64,000 bases of DNA from NCBI GenBank assembly GCA_019695035.1, contig JAIBAU010000003.1:1-64000 (forward strand), written 5' to 3'. Positions 57,721 through 64,000 of the stretch are shown one piece after another. The notes beneath the pieces were generated by a model. That model worked only from the letters and a program-made list of their open reading frames with translations, did no database searches and had not been told where the DNA came from. The stretch comes from Caulobacteraceae bacterium. Its GTDB lineage: Bacteria > Pseudomonadota > Alphaproteobacteria > Caulobacterales > Caulobacteraceae. Position 1 is the stretch's first letter, and each line of letters starts with the position of its first letter. Both the position numbers and the translations under genes were made by a program.

Positions 57721-58011
57721 TCAGCGCTCGACCGGCGTCAGCGAGCCCATGCCCCGGGGCGTGTTGATCTTGGTGCAGGTTCCGGCCGGAACCAAGCGCC
57801 AGGCGTTGCCCTGGTAGTCGCGGGTCGAGGTGCCGGCGCACGAGGTGCCGGGGCCGGCGGCGCAGTCGTTCTGGCCGGCCAGCGCAACGCCGTAGCACTT
57901 TTCCTTGCCGTTGTGGTCGGCGGCGGAGGGCATCGGGCGGGCGACGGCGACGCCGGCGGTCAGGGCGACGGCGGCGGCGCCGAGGGCGAGGGCGGCTTGG
58001 GTGCGGGTCAT
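57721..58011 (-). CDS. bufA: BufA-type bufferin precursor (DUF2282)
   Basis: A 96-residue precursor peptide with a Sec signal ([24 protein letters not shown]). The core carries four Cys at 39, 50, 58 and 79 in K-C-Y-G, N-D-C-A-A-G, T-S-C-A-G and G-T-C-T-K. In established bufferins, Cys residues are modified by BufB and bind copper in the periplasm. The ATG has AAGGAG upstream. The gene leads the operon and has its own sigma-F promoter at 58067-58092. Confidence 0.93.
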   Translation of the reverse strand: MTRTQAALALGAAAVALTAGVAVARPMPSAADHNGKEKCYGVALAGQNDCAAGPGTSCAGTSTRDYQGNAWRLVPAGTCTKINTPRGMGSLTPVER

Positions 58012-58066
58012 GCTTGTCAGTCTCCTTGGTGTGGGCCGCCGCTCCAGGGCGTCGGTCGCCAGCCCA

Positions 58067-58092
58067 TTCGAGACCCGCGTTCGATCGGTTAC
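58067..58092 (-). promoter_or_regulatory. Sigma-F-type promoter of bufA operon
   Basis: Reverse strand: GTAACC (plus strand GGTTAC at 58087-58092), exactly 16 bp, then CGAA (plus strand TTCG at 58067-58070). This equals the sigma-F consensus GTAACC-N16-CGAA reported for metal-responsive promoters in Caulobacter. The -10-like CGAA is 56 bp upstream of the bufA start codon. Confidence 0.85.
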
Positions 58093-58135
58093 GCCGGGCG
58101 CGAAAAAAAATGCGGCGCCGGGCCGCGCGCCGGGT

Positions 58136-58161
58136 GTAACCAAGGGCGGCCCGCGGGCGAA
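58136..58161 (+). promoter_or_regulatory. Sigma-F-type promoter of sigF-nrsF
   Basis: GTAACC at 58136-58141, 16 bp, CGAA at 58158-58161, the same pattern as the divergent promoter. It places the sigma gene under autoregulation. CGAA ends 13 bp before the GTG start, so the transcript leader would be very short. Confidence 0.85.
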
Positions 58162-58174
58162 GCAGGGATCAGGC

Positions 58175-58732
58175 GTGTCCGGACGTGAGGATCATCTCAA
58201 GGGACTGATGCTGCGCGGCCTCGGCGGCGACGCCGCCGCCTGGCGCGGGCTGCTGACCGAAATGGGCAGGCACCTGCGCGCCTATTTCAATCGCCGTCTC
58301 TACGACGGGGGCGCCGATGCGGAGGACCTGGTGCAGGAGACCCTGATCGCCATTCACGCCAAGCGCGCCACCTGGGACCCGGCCCAGCCGTTCACCGCCT
58401 GGGCCTACGCGGTCGCCCGCTACAAGCTGATCGACTACCTGCGTCGCAGCGGACGCCGCCACAGCCACGTGCCGCTGGAGGACGCCGGCGCCCTGTTCGC
58501 CGACGAGGACGCCGAGGAGGGCGCGACCCGATCGGACCTCAGGCGAATGCTGGCGCTCCTGCCCGATCGCCAGCGCCGCCTGATCGAGGACGTGAAGCTG
58601 ACCGGCCTGTCCGTCGCCGAGGCCGGGGCGAAGTACGGCTACAGCGAAACCGCCGCCAAGGTGGCGATCCACCGCTCCATGAAGACGCTGGAGGCCGCCG
58701 CTGCGGCCGGGGAGGCCGGCCGTGAAGACTGA
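58175..58732 (+). CDS. sigF: ECF sigma factor SigF-type (heavy-metal stress)
   Basis: A 185-residue ECF sigma factor. Region 2: [28 protein letters not shown] and [19 protein letters not shown]. Region 4: [39 protein letters not shown]. The GTG at 58175 has AGGG about 8 bp upstream. In Caulobacter the homologue responds to copper, cadmium and chromium and drives bufferin genes. The anti-sigma follows with an 11 bp overlap. Confidence 0.9.
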   Translation: MSGREDHLKGLMLRGLGGDAAAWRGLLTEMGRHLRAYFNRRLYDGGADAEDLVQETLIAIHAKRATWDPAQPFTAWAYAVARYKLIDYLRRSGRRHSHVPLEDAGALFADEDAEEGATRSDLRRMLALLPDRQRRLIEDVKLTGLSVAEAGAKYGYSETAAKVAIHRSMKTLEAAAAAGEAGRED

Positions 58733-59363
58733 CGACCTGATCGCCGCTCTGGCGCTGGATGCGGCGCCCGTCGCGCCGCGCGCGCCGACCCGATGGCTGT
58801 GGCTGGCCGCCGCGCTCGCCGCCGTGGCCGCCCTGGCGGGGGTCGTTCTGGGCCTCGGCGTCCGTGCCGACCTGGCCGTCGCCGTCGGCGGCATGACTTT
58901 CTGGATCAAGGCGACCTACACGGCGCTGATCGCGCTGGCCGGCGGCTGGCTGGCGGCGCGGCTCGGCCGGCCGGGGGCCTCGGCCCGGCGCCCGGCGCTG
59001 CTGGTGCTGGGAGTCTTCGCCGCGGCGATCCTTCTGGGTCTCGTCAACCTGGCGACCACGCCCGCCGAGGGCCGCCTGCACGCCTGGCTCGGCCACTCGT
59101 GGCGGGTCTGCACCCTGAACGTCCTCGGCCTCAGCCTGCTGACCACGCCCTTCCTGTTCTGGGCCGCGAAAAAGTTCGCCCCCACCAGCCCGACCCTGGC
59201 CGGTTTCGCCACCGGTCTGACCTCGGGCGCCATCGCCGCCACCCTCTACGGACTCTACTGCCAGGAAAGCACCGCCGCCTTCGTGGCCACCTGGTACACC
59301 CTGGGCGTGCTGGCGGCCGGCGGACTGGGCGCCGGGATCGGCCGGTTCTGGCTGCGCTGGTAG
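58722..59363 (+). CDS. nrsF: NrsF-type (DUF1109) membrane anti-sigma factor
   Basis: A 213-residue protein with six membrane segments. It carries the two Cys known to sense heavy metals in Caulobacter NrsF: Cys130 in H-S-W-R-V-C and Cys180 in G-L-Y-C-Q-E-S-T. It sequesters the sigma factor until metal is bound. GTG start overlaps the end of sigF, so the two are translationally coupled. No other domain. Confidence 0.92.
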   Translation: MKTDDLIAALALDAAPVAPRAPTRWLWLAAALAAVAALAGVVLGLGVRADLAVAVGGMTFWIKATYTALIALAGGWLAARLGRPGASARRPALLVLGVFAAAILLGLVNLATTPAEGRLHAWLGHSWRVCTLNVLGLSLLTTPFLFWAAKKFAPTSPTLAGFATGLTSGAIAATLYGLYCQESTAAFVATWYTLGVLAAGGLGAGIGRFWLRW

Positions 59364-59370
59364 GTCCGGC

Positions 59371-59661
59371 CTAGCGCGCGATCGGGCGCAGCGAGCCGGG
59401 GCCCTTGGGGGTCTGGATCTTGGTGCAGGTTCCGACCGGCACAAGCTTCCAGGCATCGCCCTGGTAGTCACGCGTGGACGACCCCGAGCAGGAGGTGCCC
59501 GGCCCCGCGGCGCAGTCGTTCTTGCCCGCCAGCGACACGCCGTAGCACTTCTCCATCTTCGGCTTGCGCTTGGCCTTGGCCTCGGCCGGCGAGGCCACGG
59601 ACGCGCCTCCGGCGGCGACCGCCGCGGCAGCGAGGGCGAGGGCGACTTTGGTCGGGGTCAT
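59371..59661 (-). CDS. Second bufferin precursor, not linked to modifying genes
   Basis: A 96-residue paralog of the bufA product, with a signal peptide, an Ala/Lys-rich spacer ([13 protein letters not shown]) and Cys at exactly the same four positions (39, 50, 58, 79): K-C-Y-G, N-D-C-A-A-G, T-S-C-S-G, G-T-C-T-K. It has no bufB or bufC of its own and is divergent in position from them, separated by sigF-nrsF. It converges with nrsF (7 bp between stops). The local bufB could modify it in trans. Confidence 0.9.
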   Translation of the reverse strand: MTPTKVALALAAAAVAAGGASVASPAEAKAKRKPKMEKCYGVSLAGKNDCAAGPGTSCSGSSTRDYQGDAWKLVPVGTCTKIQTPKGPGSLRPIAR

Positions 59662-59714
59662 GGCGAGGCGGTCTCCGGACAAACGCGCGGCATCCTAGCC
59701 GCAGACGCCGCCCA

Positions 59715-59740
59715 TTCGCGAGCCCGCCTGCGTCGCTTTC
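59715..59740 (-). promoter_or_regulatory. Degenerate sigma-F-like promoter upstream of the second bufferin gene
   Basis: Reverse strand GAAAGC (plus strand GCTTTC at 59735-59740), 16 bp, CGAA (plus TTCG at 59715-59718). The -10-like half is kept, while the -35-like half differs from GTAACC at two positions. Adjoining words (CCCATTCG, GCCCGC) resemble the bufA upstream region, so it looks like a duplicated and decayed promoter. Activity is unknown. Confidence 0.45.
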
Positions 59741-59845
59741 ATGGCGAAGGCGCGAAAACGGCGTGCAGGGCCGGGCGCCGACGGCCGGGAATAAATCCGG
59801 GATCCCCTCCGTTGTCCTCCCAGCACGTCAGCGAAAGGGCCCTGG

Positions 59846-60970
59846 ATGACCGCCGAAAACACCGTCAGTGCGACGGCCGCGATCGAGACCTTCCCGGCCT
59901 CCAGGATGCGGGGGCGCGCCGGGCGCCTCGACAGCGAGCGCCTGGCCGAGGCGCGCAAGGCCTTCACCACGCGCAATGTCGATTTCCGCCAGGCCAGGCG
60001 GCTGCTCACAGGTGTGGCGCCGACGGCCGGCGACCTGGTGCTGGCGCGCGTGGAGGCGGTGGGTCACCACACCAAGCTCGAGCTGGCCAGCGGCCGGCGG
60101 GCCAAGCTCTATTCCGGCGACGAGATCGTGGTGGCCTACGGCGCCCGCTACGCGCCCGATCAGTTTCACGCAGACGTCCCGCCCTCGCTGGACGCCTGCG
60201 ATCTCATCGCGGGCGGCGGTCTCGCCGGCCGTGTGATTGCGCGGCACGCCCGCGCCGGACGGCCGACGCGCATCCAGCCCCATGGCCTGCTCGCCGACGC
60301 CGACGGGGCCCCGCTCAATCTGAGGCGCTTCGCCCTTAACTGCCCCCCTATGGCGAAGCGGGCGGTCGTGGCGGCGGTCTGCGGGACTTCCATGAATTCC
60401 GGCAAGACGACCACGGCCGCGTCCCTCGTGCGCGGGCTGAAGCTGGCCGGCCTGCGGGTCGCCGGGGTGAAGGCGACCGGCACCGGATCGGGCGGCGACC
60501 TCTGGTCGATGGCCGACGCCGGCGCGCGCCGGGTGCTCGACTTCACCGACATGGGCCACGCCTCGACGGCGGGCCTGCCGCCGGAGGAGATCCTGCGAGT
60601 CGCCAACGGCCTGATCGACCTCGCGTCCGAAGGCGGCGCCGACGTGGTGGTGGTGGAGGTTGCCGACGGCCTGCTGCAGGAGGAGACGGCGGCCCTGCTC
60701 TCCAGCCGCGCCTTCGCGGCGCGGATCGACAGCCTGTTCTTCGCCGCCGGCGAGGCCATGGGCGCCCTGGCGGGCGTGCAGTGGCTGAACAAGCGCAACC
60801 TGCCGCTGGTCGCGGTCTCCGGTCTGGTCACCTGTTCGCCCCTTGGGTCGGCGGAGGCCGCACGGGCGACGGGCGTGCCCGTGGTGGGGGTCGAGGAGCT
60901 CGAGAACGGTCTGGCCGCCAAGCTTTGCCTCAGCGTGACCGACGGGGCGCGCCGCGCGGCGCTCGGCTGA
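59846..60970 (+). CDS. P-loop NTPase, DUF1611-like
   Basis: A 374-residue protein. The N-terminal ~170 residues contain no recognised motif but show a strand-rich domain (L-V-L-A-R-V-E-A-V-G-H-H-T-K-L-E). The second half begins C-G-T-S-M-N-S-G-K-T-T-T-A-A (P-loop Gly180-Thr188), then A-G-V-K-A-T-G-T-G-S-G-G-D, V-V-V-V-E-V-A-D-G-L-L-Q-E-E-T and V-A-V-S-G-L-V-T. The arrangement resembles the DUF1611 group and related SIMIBI-class ATPases, some of which act on amino acids. The specific reaction is unknown. Its stop overlaps the ABC gene start (TGATG). Confidence 0.75.
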   Translation: MTAENTVSATAAIETFPASRMRGRAGRLDSERLAEARKAFTTRNVDFRQARRLLTGVAPTAGDLVLARVEAVGHHTKLELASGRRAKLYSGDEIVVAYGARYAPDQFHADVPPSLDACDLIAGGGLAGRVIARHARAGRPTRIQPHGLLADADGAPLNLRRFALNCPPMAKRAVVAAVCGTSMNSGKTTTAASLVRGLKLAGLRVAGVKATGTGSGGDLWSMADAGARRVLDFTDMGHASTAGLPPEEILRVANGLIDLASEGGADVVVVEVADGLLQEETAALLSSRAFAARIDSLFFAAGEAMGALAGVQWLNKRNLPLVAVSGLVTCSPLGSAEAARATGVPVVGVEELENGLAAKLCLSVTDGARRAALG

Positions 60971-62619
60971 TGTTTCCCTTGTTCGCAGGACGGCGCCGGA
61001 TGCTGCTGGCGCTGCTCGTCGCCCTCGGCCTGGCCCAGGCCGGCGCTGCGGCGGGCGGCGCCTTCTGCGTGCGCGTCATCTTCGACGGCCTCGGCCAGGG
61101 CTTCGCCCTGCTGTCGCCGCTGACGGCCGGGCTGGTCGCCAGCGCGCTCGCCGTCGCCCTGCTCGAGGCCGCCCAGCGGGCGGCCGCCGAATGGCTGGGC
61201 CTCGACTATACCTCCGAGGTTCGCCTCGGCCTCTTCGACCACCTTGCCCGCATGGCTCCGGCCCGGCTGGCGCGCCGCAGCCAGGGCGGGCTGATGCTGC
61301 CCTTCGTCGGCGACCTGTCGGCGCTGCGCCTGTGGGCCAGCCAGGGCCTGGCGCGTCTGGTCGTCGGAGCGGCCTCGACCCTGGGCCTGCTGGCGGCCCT
61401 CGCCGCGGTGAGCCCCGGCGCCGCGGCGGCCTGCTCCATCGTCCTGGCCTGCGGAGCCGTCGCGGTCGTCCTGCTGGGCGGGCCGCTGGAACACAGCGTG
61501 CGCCGCCTGCGTCGCCGGCGGGCCCGGCTCACCGCCTTCGTCGCCAGCCGCCTCGCGGCCCTGGGCACGGTGCAGGCCCTTGGCGGCGGGGCGCGCGAGC
61601 GAAGCCGCGTCCTGCACCGCAATCGCTCCATGAACCGGGCCGGGCTGCACCGTGCGCTGATCGCCGGCGCGGTGCGCGGGCTGTCCCGGCTGACCGGCGC
61701 GCTCCTGGCTGCGACCGCCCTTCTGGCGGGCGGAGTCGCCCTGTCGGGCGGCGCGGCGACGCCCGGGACCGTGGCCGCCGCCATGGGCCTGGTCGCCCTC
61801 ATGGGGCCGGCGATCCACGACCTGGGCCGCGCCTTCGAACTGTGGCGTCCCGCGAAGGTGTCCGCCGAGAAGATCGCTCGGCTGATGGACGAGCCGGTCC
61901 GCCCCGAGGTCGCGGCCGGCCGCCGCCGCAGAGGCGCCGCCCCGGCCGTGTTTGAAAACGTTCGCGTCCTTCCCCGGGGCCCCGTGCTCGATGCGAAGCT
62001 CCGGGGCGGCGCGGTGGTGTCCGTGGTCGGGCCGTCCGGCGCCGGCAAGAGCGCCTTCGCCAACCTGGCGGCCGGCATCGAGACGGCGCTGGAGGGCCGC
62101 CTGCTGGTTCGGGGAAGGGACGGCGCCTCGCTCTCGCCCGCCCGCCGCCGGCGCCTGATCGGCTTCGCCAGCGCCGCCGCCCCCCTGGTGCGCGGCAGCT
62201 TGCGCCTCAACCTCGTCTATCGCGCCCCGCGCGCCGACGCGGCGGCCCTGGCCGAGGTGATTTCGCTGTGCGGGCTCGACCGGTTGATCCGGCGCCTTCC
62301 CGGAGGCCTTGACGGCCAGCTGGTCGAGGGCGGGCACAATCTTTCAGAAGGCGAGCGCCAGGCCGTGCTAGCCGCACGCGCTCTGCTGGGGGAGCCGGAC
62401 CTTCTCATCCTCGACGGTGTCGACAGTGCGCTCGACCCCGACGTCGCCCGACGGATCGCCGAACGTCTGCGCGGCTGGAAGGGCGGCGTCCTGATGATCG
62501 CCCGTCGGCCCGAATTTCTCGCCGTCGCGACCGAGACCTGGGTCGTGGGCCGCGAGCGCGTCAGCGTTCGCCGTCACCCGATCCCCGCGCCCCAACCGTC
62601 CATCCACGAGGCAGCCTAG
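60970..62619 (+). CDS. ABC transporter, fused membrane and ATPase domains, degenerate active site
   Basis: A 549-residue half-transporter. The N-terminal ~330 residues have five or six membrane segments like ABC exporters. The ATPase domain has Walker A G-P-S-G-A-G-K-S (354-361), signature L-S-E-G-E-R-Q (458-464) and Walker B L-L-I-L-D (478-482). The catalytic Glu after Walker B is Gly483, the H-loop His is Arg512, and no Gln is visible where the Q-loop is expected (F-A-S-A-A-A). ATP may still bind, but hydrolysis would be weak unless a partner subunit completes the site. The gene overlaps its neighbours on both sides. Confidence 0.85.
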   Translation: MFPLFAGRRRMLLALLVALGLAQAGAAAGGAFCVRVIFDGLGQGFALLSPLTAGLVASALAVALLEAAQRAAAEWLGLDYTSEVRLGLFDHLARMAPARLARRSQGGLMLPFVGDLSALRLWASQGLARLVVGAASTLGLLAALAAVSPGAAAACSIVLACGAVAVVLLGGPLEHSVRRLRRRRARLTAFVASRLAALGTVQALGGGARERSRVLHRNRSMNRAGLHRALIAGAVRGLSRLTGALLAATALLAGGVALSGGAATPGTVAAAMGLVALMGPAIHDLGRAFELWRPAKVSAEKIARLMDEPVRPEVAAGRRRRGAAPAVFENVRVLPRGPVLDAKLRGGAVVSVVGPSGAGKSAFANLAAGIETALEGRLLVRGRDGASLSPARRRRLIGFASAAAPLVRGSLRLNLVYRAPRADAAALAEVISLCGLDRLIRRLPGGLDGQLVEGGHNLSEGERQAVLAARALLGEPDLLILDGVDSALDPDVARRIAERLRGWKGGVLMIARRPEFLAVATETWVVGRERVSVRRHPIPAPQPSIHEAA

Positions 62620-63467
62620 TGACCCTGCACATGCGCCCGATTCAAACCTCGCACGCCACCCCGCCCGGACGCGTGCTCTATCAGTCCCAGCCGGGCGAGC
62701 CCGGACGGGAATGGTTCGTCTATCGGCCGGCCTCGGCGCGCCCTGGGGGGCCGCTCCTGGTGGTCGTGCATGGCATCGCCTGCAATCCCGCCGAGTACGT
62801 GTTCCGGATGGCGGACGCGGCGGAGCGTCGCGGCGTCGTGGTGGCGGCCCCTCTGTTCGCCAAAGGCGCCTACGGCCAGTACCAGCAGGTGATCGACCCC
62901 CGCAGCGGCGTGCGCGCCGACTTGGCCCTCCTGGACATCATCACCGAGGTGGCGCGCGCCACGGACGCCGACGATGAAAGGGTTCACCTCTTCGGCGTGT
63001 CCGGCGGCGCCCAGTTCGCCCACCGCTTCGCCATGATGCATCCCGAGGCCGTCGCCTCGGTCGGGCTGGCCGCGGCCGGCTGGTACACCTTCCCGGACGC
63101 GGAGCAGGCCTGGCCCCTCGGGCTCGCCGGCCATCCGCTGGGCGTCGAGGGTGTCGATCCCGCCTTCCTGGACCTGCCCTGGCGGGTCTTCGTCGGCGAG
63201 CGTGACGTCGAGCGTGACGTCTCGCTGCGCAAGTCAGACGCGCTCGACACCCTGCAGGGCCGGGACCGGTTACAGCGCGCGCGCGCCTGGGTCGAGGCCA
63301 TGCGGGCTCGCGGCGCGGACGTCAGCCTGACCCTTATCCCCGACACCGGCCACGCGCTTGGCCGCGCCTTCGAGCGCCGCGCGCTGGCCGACCTCATCCT
63401 CGACCCTGTCGCGCCGGAACTCTCCGGCGCTCCCCTGAAGGCCGTTCCCCAGGAGACCCGTCAATGA
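62619..63467 (+). CDS. Alpha/beta hydrolase
   Basis: A 282-residue hydrolase with the nucleophile elbow G-V-S-G-G-A-Q-F, an oxyanion region V-V-H-G-I-A-C-N, an acid in F-V-G-E-R-D-V-E and a catalytic His in P-D-T-G-H-A-L. This is the pattern of the PHB-depolymerase/esterase-like group. The GTG overlaps the ABC gene stop by one base (TAGTG). No signal peptide is visible, so it acts in the cytoplasm. It is followed by the porin gene with an ATGA overlap. Confidence 0.85.
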   Translation: MTLHMRPIQTSHATPPGRVLYQSQPGEPGREWFVYRPASARPGGPLLVVVHGIACNPAEYVFRMADAAERRGVVVAAPLFAKGAYGQYQQVIDPRSGVRADLALLDIITEVARATDADDERVHLFGVSGGAQFAHRFAMMHPEAVASVGLAAAGWYTFPDAEQAWPLGLAGHPLGVEGVDPAFLDLPWRVFVGERDVERDVSLRKSDALDTLQGRDRLQRARAWVEAMRARGADVSLTLIPDTGHALGRAFERRALADLILDPVAPELSGAPLKAVPQETRQ

Positions 63468-64000
63468 CCCGCAATATCCGACTGGCCGCCCTGGCCGCAG
63501 CTTCGGTCGCCGCCCTTGTCGCGACGCCTGCCCTCGCCGACGACGAGGGTTTCGACTTCGGTTCCGAAGGCCTGACCTGGTCGGCCCTGGACGGCGATCT
63601 GGAGCTCAGCCTCGGGGGGCGGGCCCACTACGACCTGCTGGCCTACGACGACGGGGTGCTGGACGAATCCTTCAACGGGTGGCGACGCGCCCGGCTGGAA
63701 CTGGGCGCCCGCATCGGCAAGCGGTTGAAGCTTCGCGTCGACCGCGAATTCACCAATGGCGGCGCCTGGCGCAACGTGTGGGCTTCGTATGACCTGACAG
63801 ACGATCTCAGCCTCAAGGCCGGCAACTTCATCGCGCCCTTCAGCCTGGAAGACCTGCAGAGCTCCAACGACATGATGTTCATGGAGCGATCGCTCTCCAA
63901 CGGCCTGGCGCCGGGTTACGGCGTCGGTGGACAGCTCTCCTATTCGGCCGACAACTGGAGTGTCGCGGGCGGCTGGTTCGGCGAGGCGATCGACGCCGAT
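63464..64000 (+). CDS. OprO/OprP-type porin, 5' part only
   Basis: The ATG at 63464 overlaps the hydrolase stop (ATGA), and the frame runs off the right edge (179 codons visible). A signal peptide (MTRNIRLAALAAASVAALVA then TPALAD) is followed by D-F-G-S-E-G-L-T and repeated amphipathic strands: L-E-L-S-L-G-G-R-A-H-Y-D, R-R-A-R-L-E-L-G-A-R-I, L-R-V-D-R-E-F-T, A-G-N-F-I-A-P-F-S-L-E-D-L-Q-S-S-N-D-M-M-F-M-E-R. The last is a hallmark of the phosphate-selective porin family. Its place in an operon with an ABC protein suggests outer-membrane passage of the same solute. Confidence 0.85.
   Translation, partial: MTRNIRLAALAAASVAALVATPALADDEGFDFGSEGLTWSALDGDLELSLGGRAHYDLLAYDDGVLDESFNGWRRARLELGARIGKRLKLRVDREFTNGGAWRNVWASYDLTDDLSLKAGNFIAPFSLEDLQSSNDMMFMERSLSNGLAPGYGVGGQLSYSADNWSVAGGWFGEAIDAD

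Noticed and set aside
60166..62337. A 723-codon open frame antisense to the NTPase and ABC genes
   Set aside because: Very rich in Gln/Gly/Ala/Arg, opposite to genes with clear motifs.

Overview
The window is a high-GC chromosomal segment from an alphaproteobacterium, most likely Caulobacterales (Caulobacter, Phenylobacterium or a close relative). The evidence is a dnaG-rpoD pair, a full CtrA-type box (TTAA-N7-TTAAC) with GANTC methylation sites upstream of dnaG, a bufferin operon divergent from an ECF sigma factor with an NrsF-type anti-sigma, and two promoters that exactly match the Caulobacter sigma-F pattern GTAACC-N16-CGAA. No transposase, CRISPR array, prophage or rRNA was seen. One tRNA gene is present.

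Layout. 0-2.5 kb: start of a lipoprotein gene at the left edge, a secreted protein, two tandem paralogous membrane proteins, and two direct copies of a ~130 bp dispersed repeat. 2.6-4.9 kb: a low-GC two-gene island of unknown function (a membrane-anchored coiled-coil protein and a 564-residue protein). 4.9-14 kb: uvrB, a SleB-type wall hydrolase, a PhyH-type dioxygenase, an EreA/ChaN-like protein and an acyltransferase. 14.1-19.05 kb: a NAD biosynthesis operon, nadA - 42-codon ORF - M50 protease - macrodomain protein - nadB - nadC, with chained overlapping starts and stops and a palindromic operator in front of nadA. 19-28 kb: a 1221-residue multi-PAS hybrid histidine kinase, Dps, ArfB, a second SleB-type hydrolase, an aldo/keto reductase and trxB. 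27-37 kb: an ELM1-family protein, greA, carB, an S41-type protein, a DUF5694 protein, a GNAT protein and carA. 37-48.5 kb: small proteins, a HAD hydrolase, dnaG, rpoD, an ECF sigma factor with a probable membrane anti-sigma, a JmjC/cupin-like protein, panD, a SIMPL protein and tRNA-Ile2(CAU). 48.5-54 kb: an Asp/Asn-hydroxylase-sulfotransferase fusion and a coupled pair of beta-helix and Sel1-repeat exported proteins.

54-59.8 kb: msrC and then a metal-stress locus. bufA, bufB (MNIO/DUF692), bufC (DUF2063), a DoxX protein, a low-affinity-iron-permease-type protein and a SemiSWEET all run leftward. They are divergent from sigF-nrsF, and each side has its own sigma-F promoter. A second, unaccompanied bufferin precursor lies beyond nrsF, with a decayed copy of the promoter.

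59.8-64 kb: a tightly overlapping operon of a P-loop NTPase, an ABC transporter with a degenerate ATPase site, an alpha/beta hydrolase and an OprO/OprP-type porin cut by the window edge. The strongest candidates for something undescribed are this last operon, the low-GC two-gene island, the orphan bufferin precursor, and the three extra genes embedded in the NAD operon. All functional calls rest on reading motifs by eye; no database search was run.
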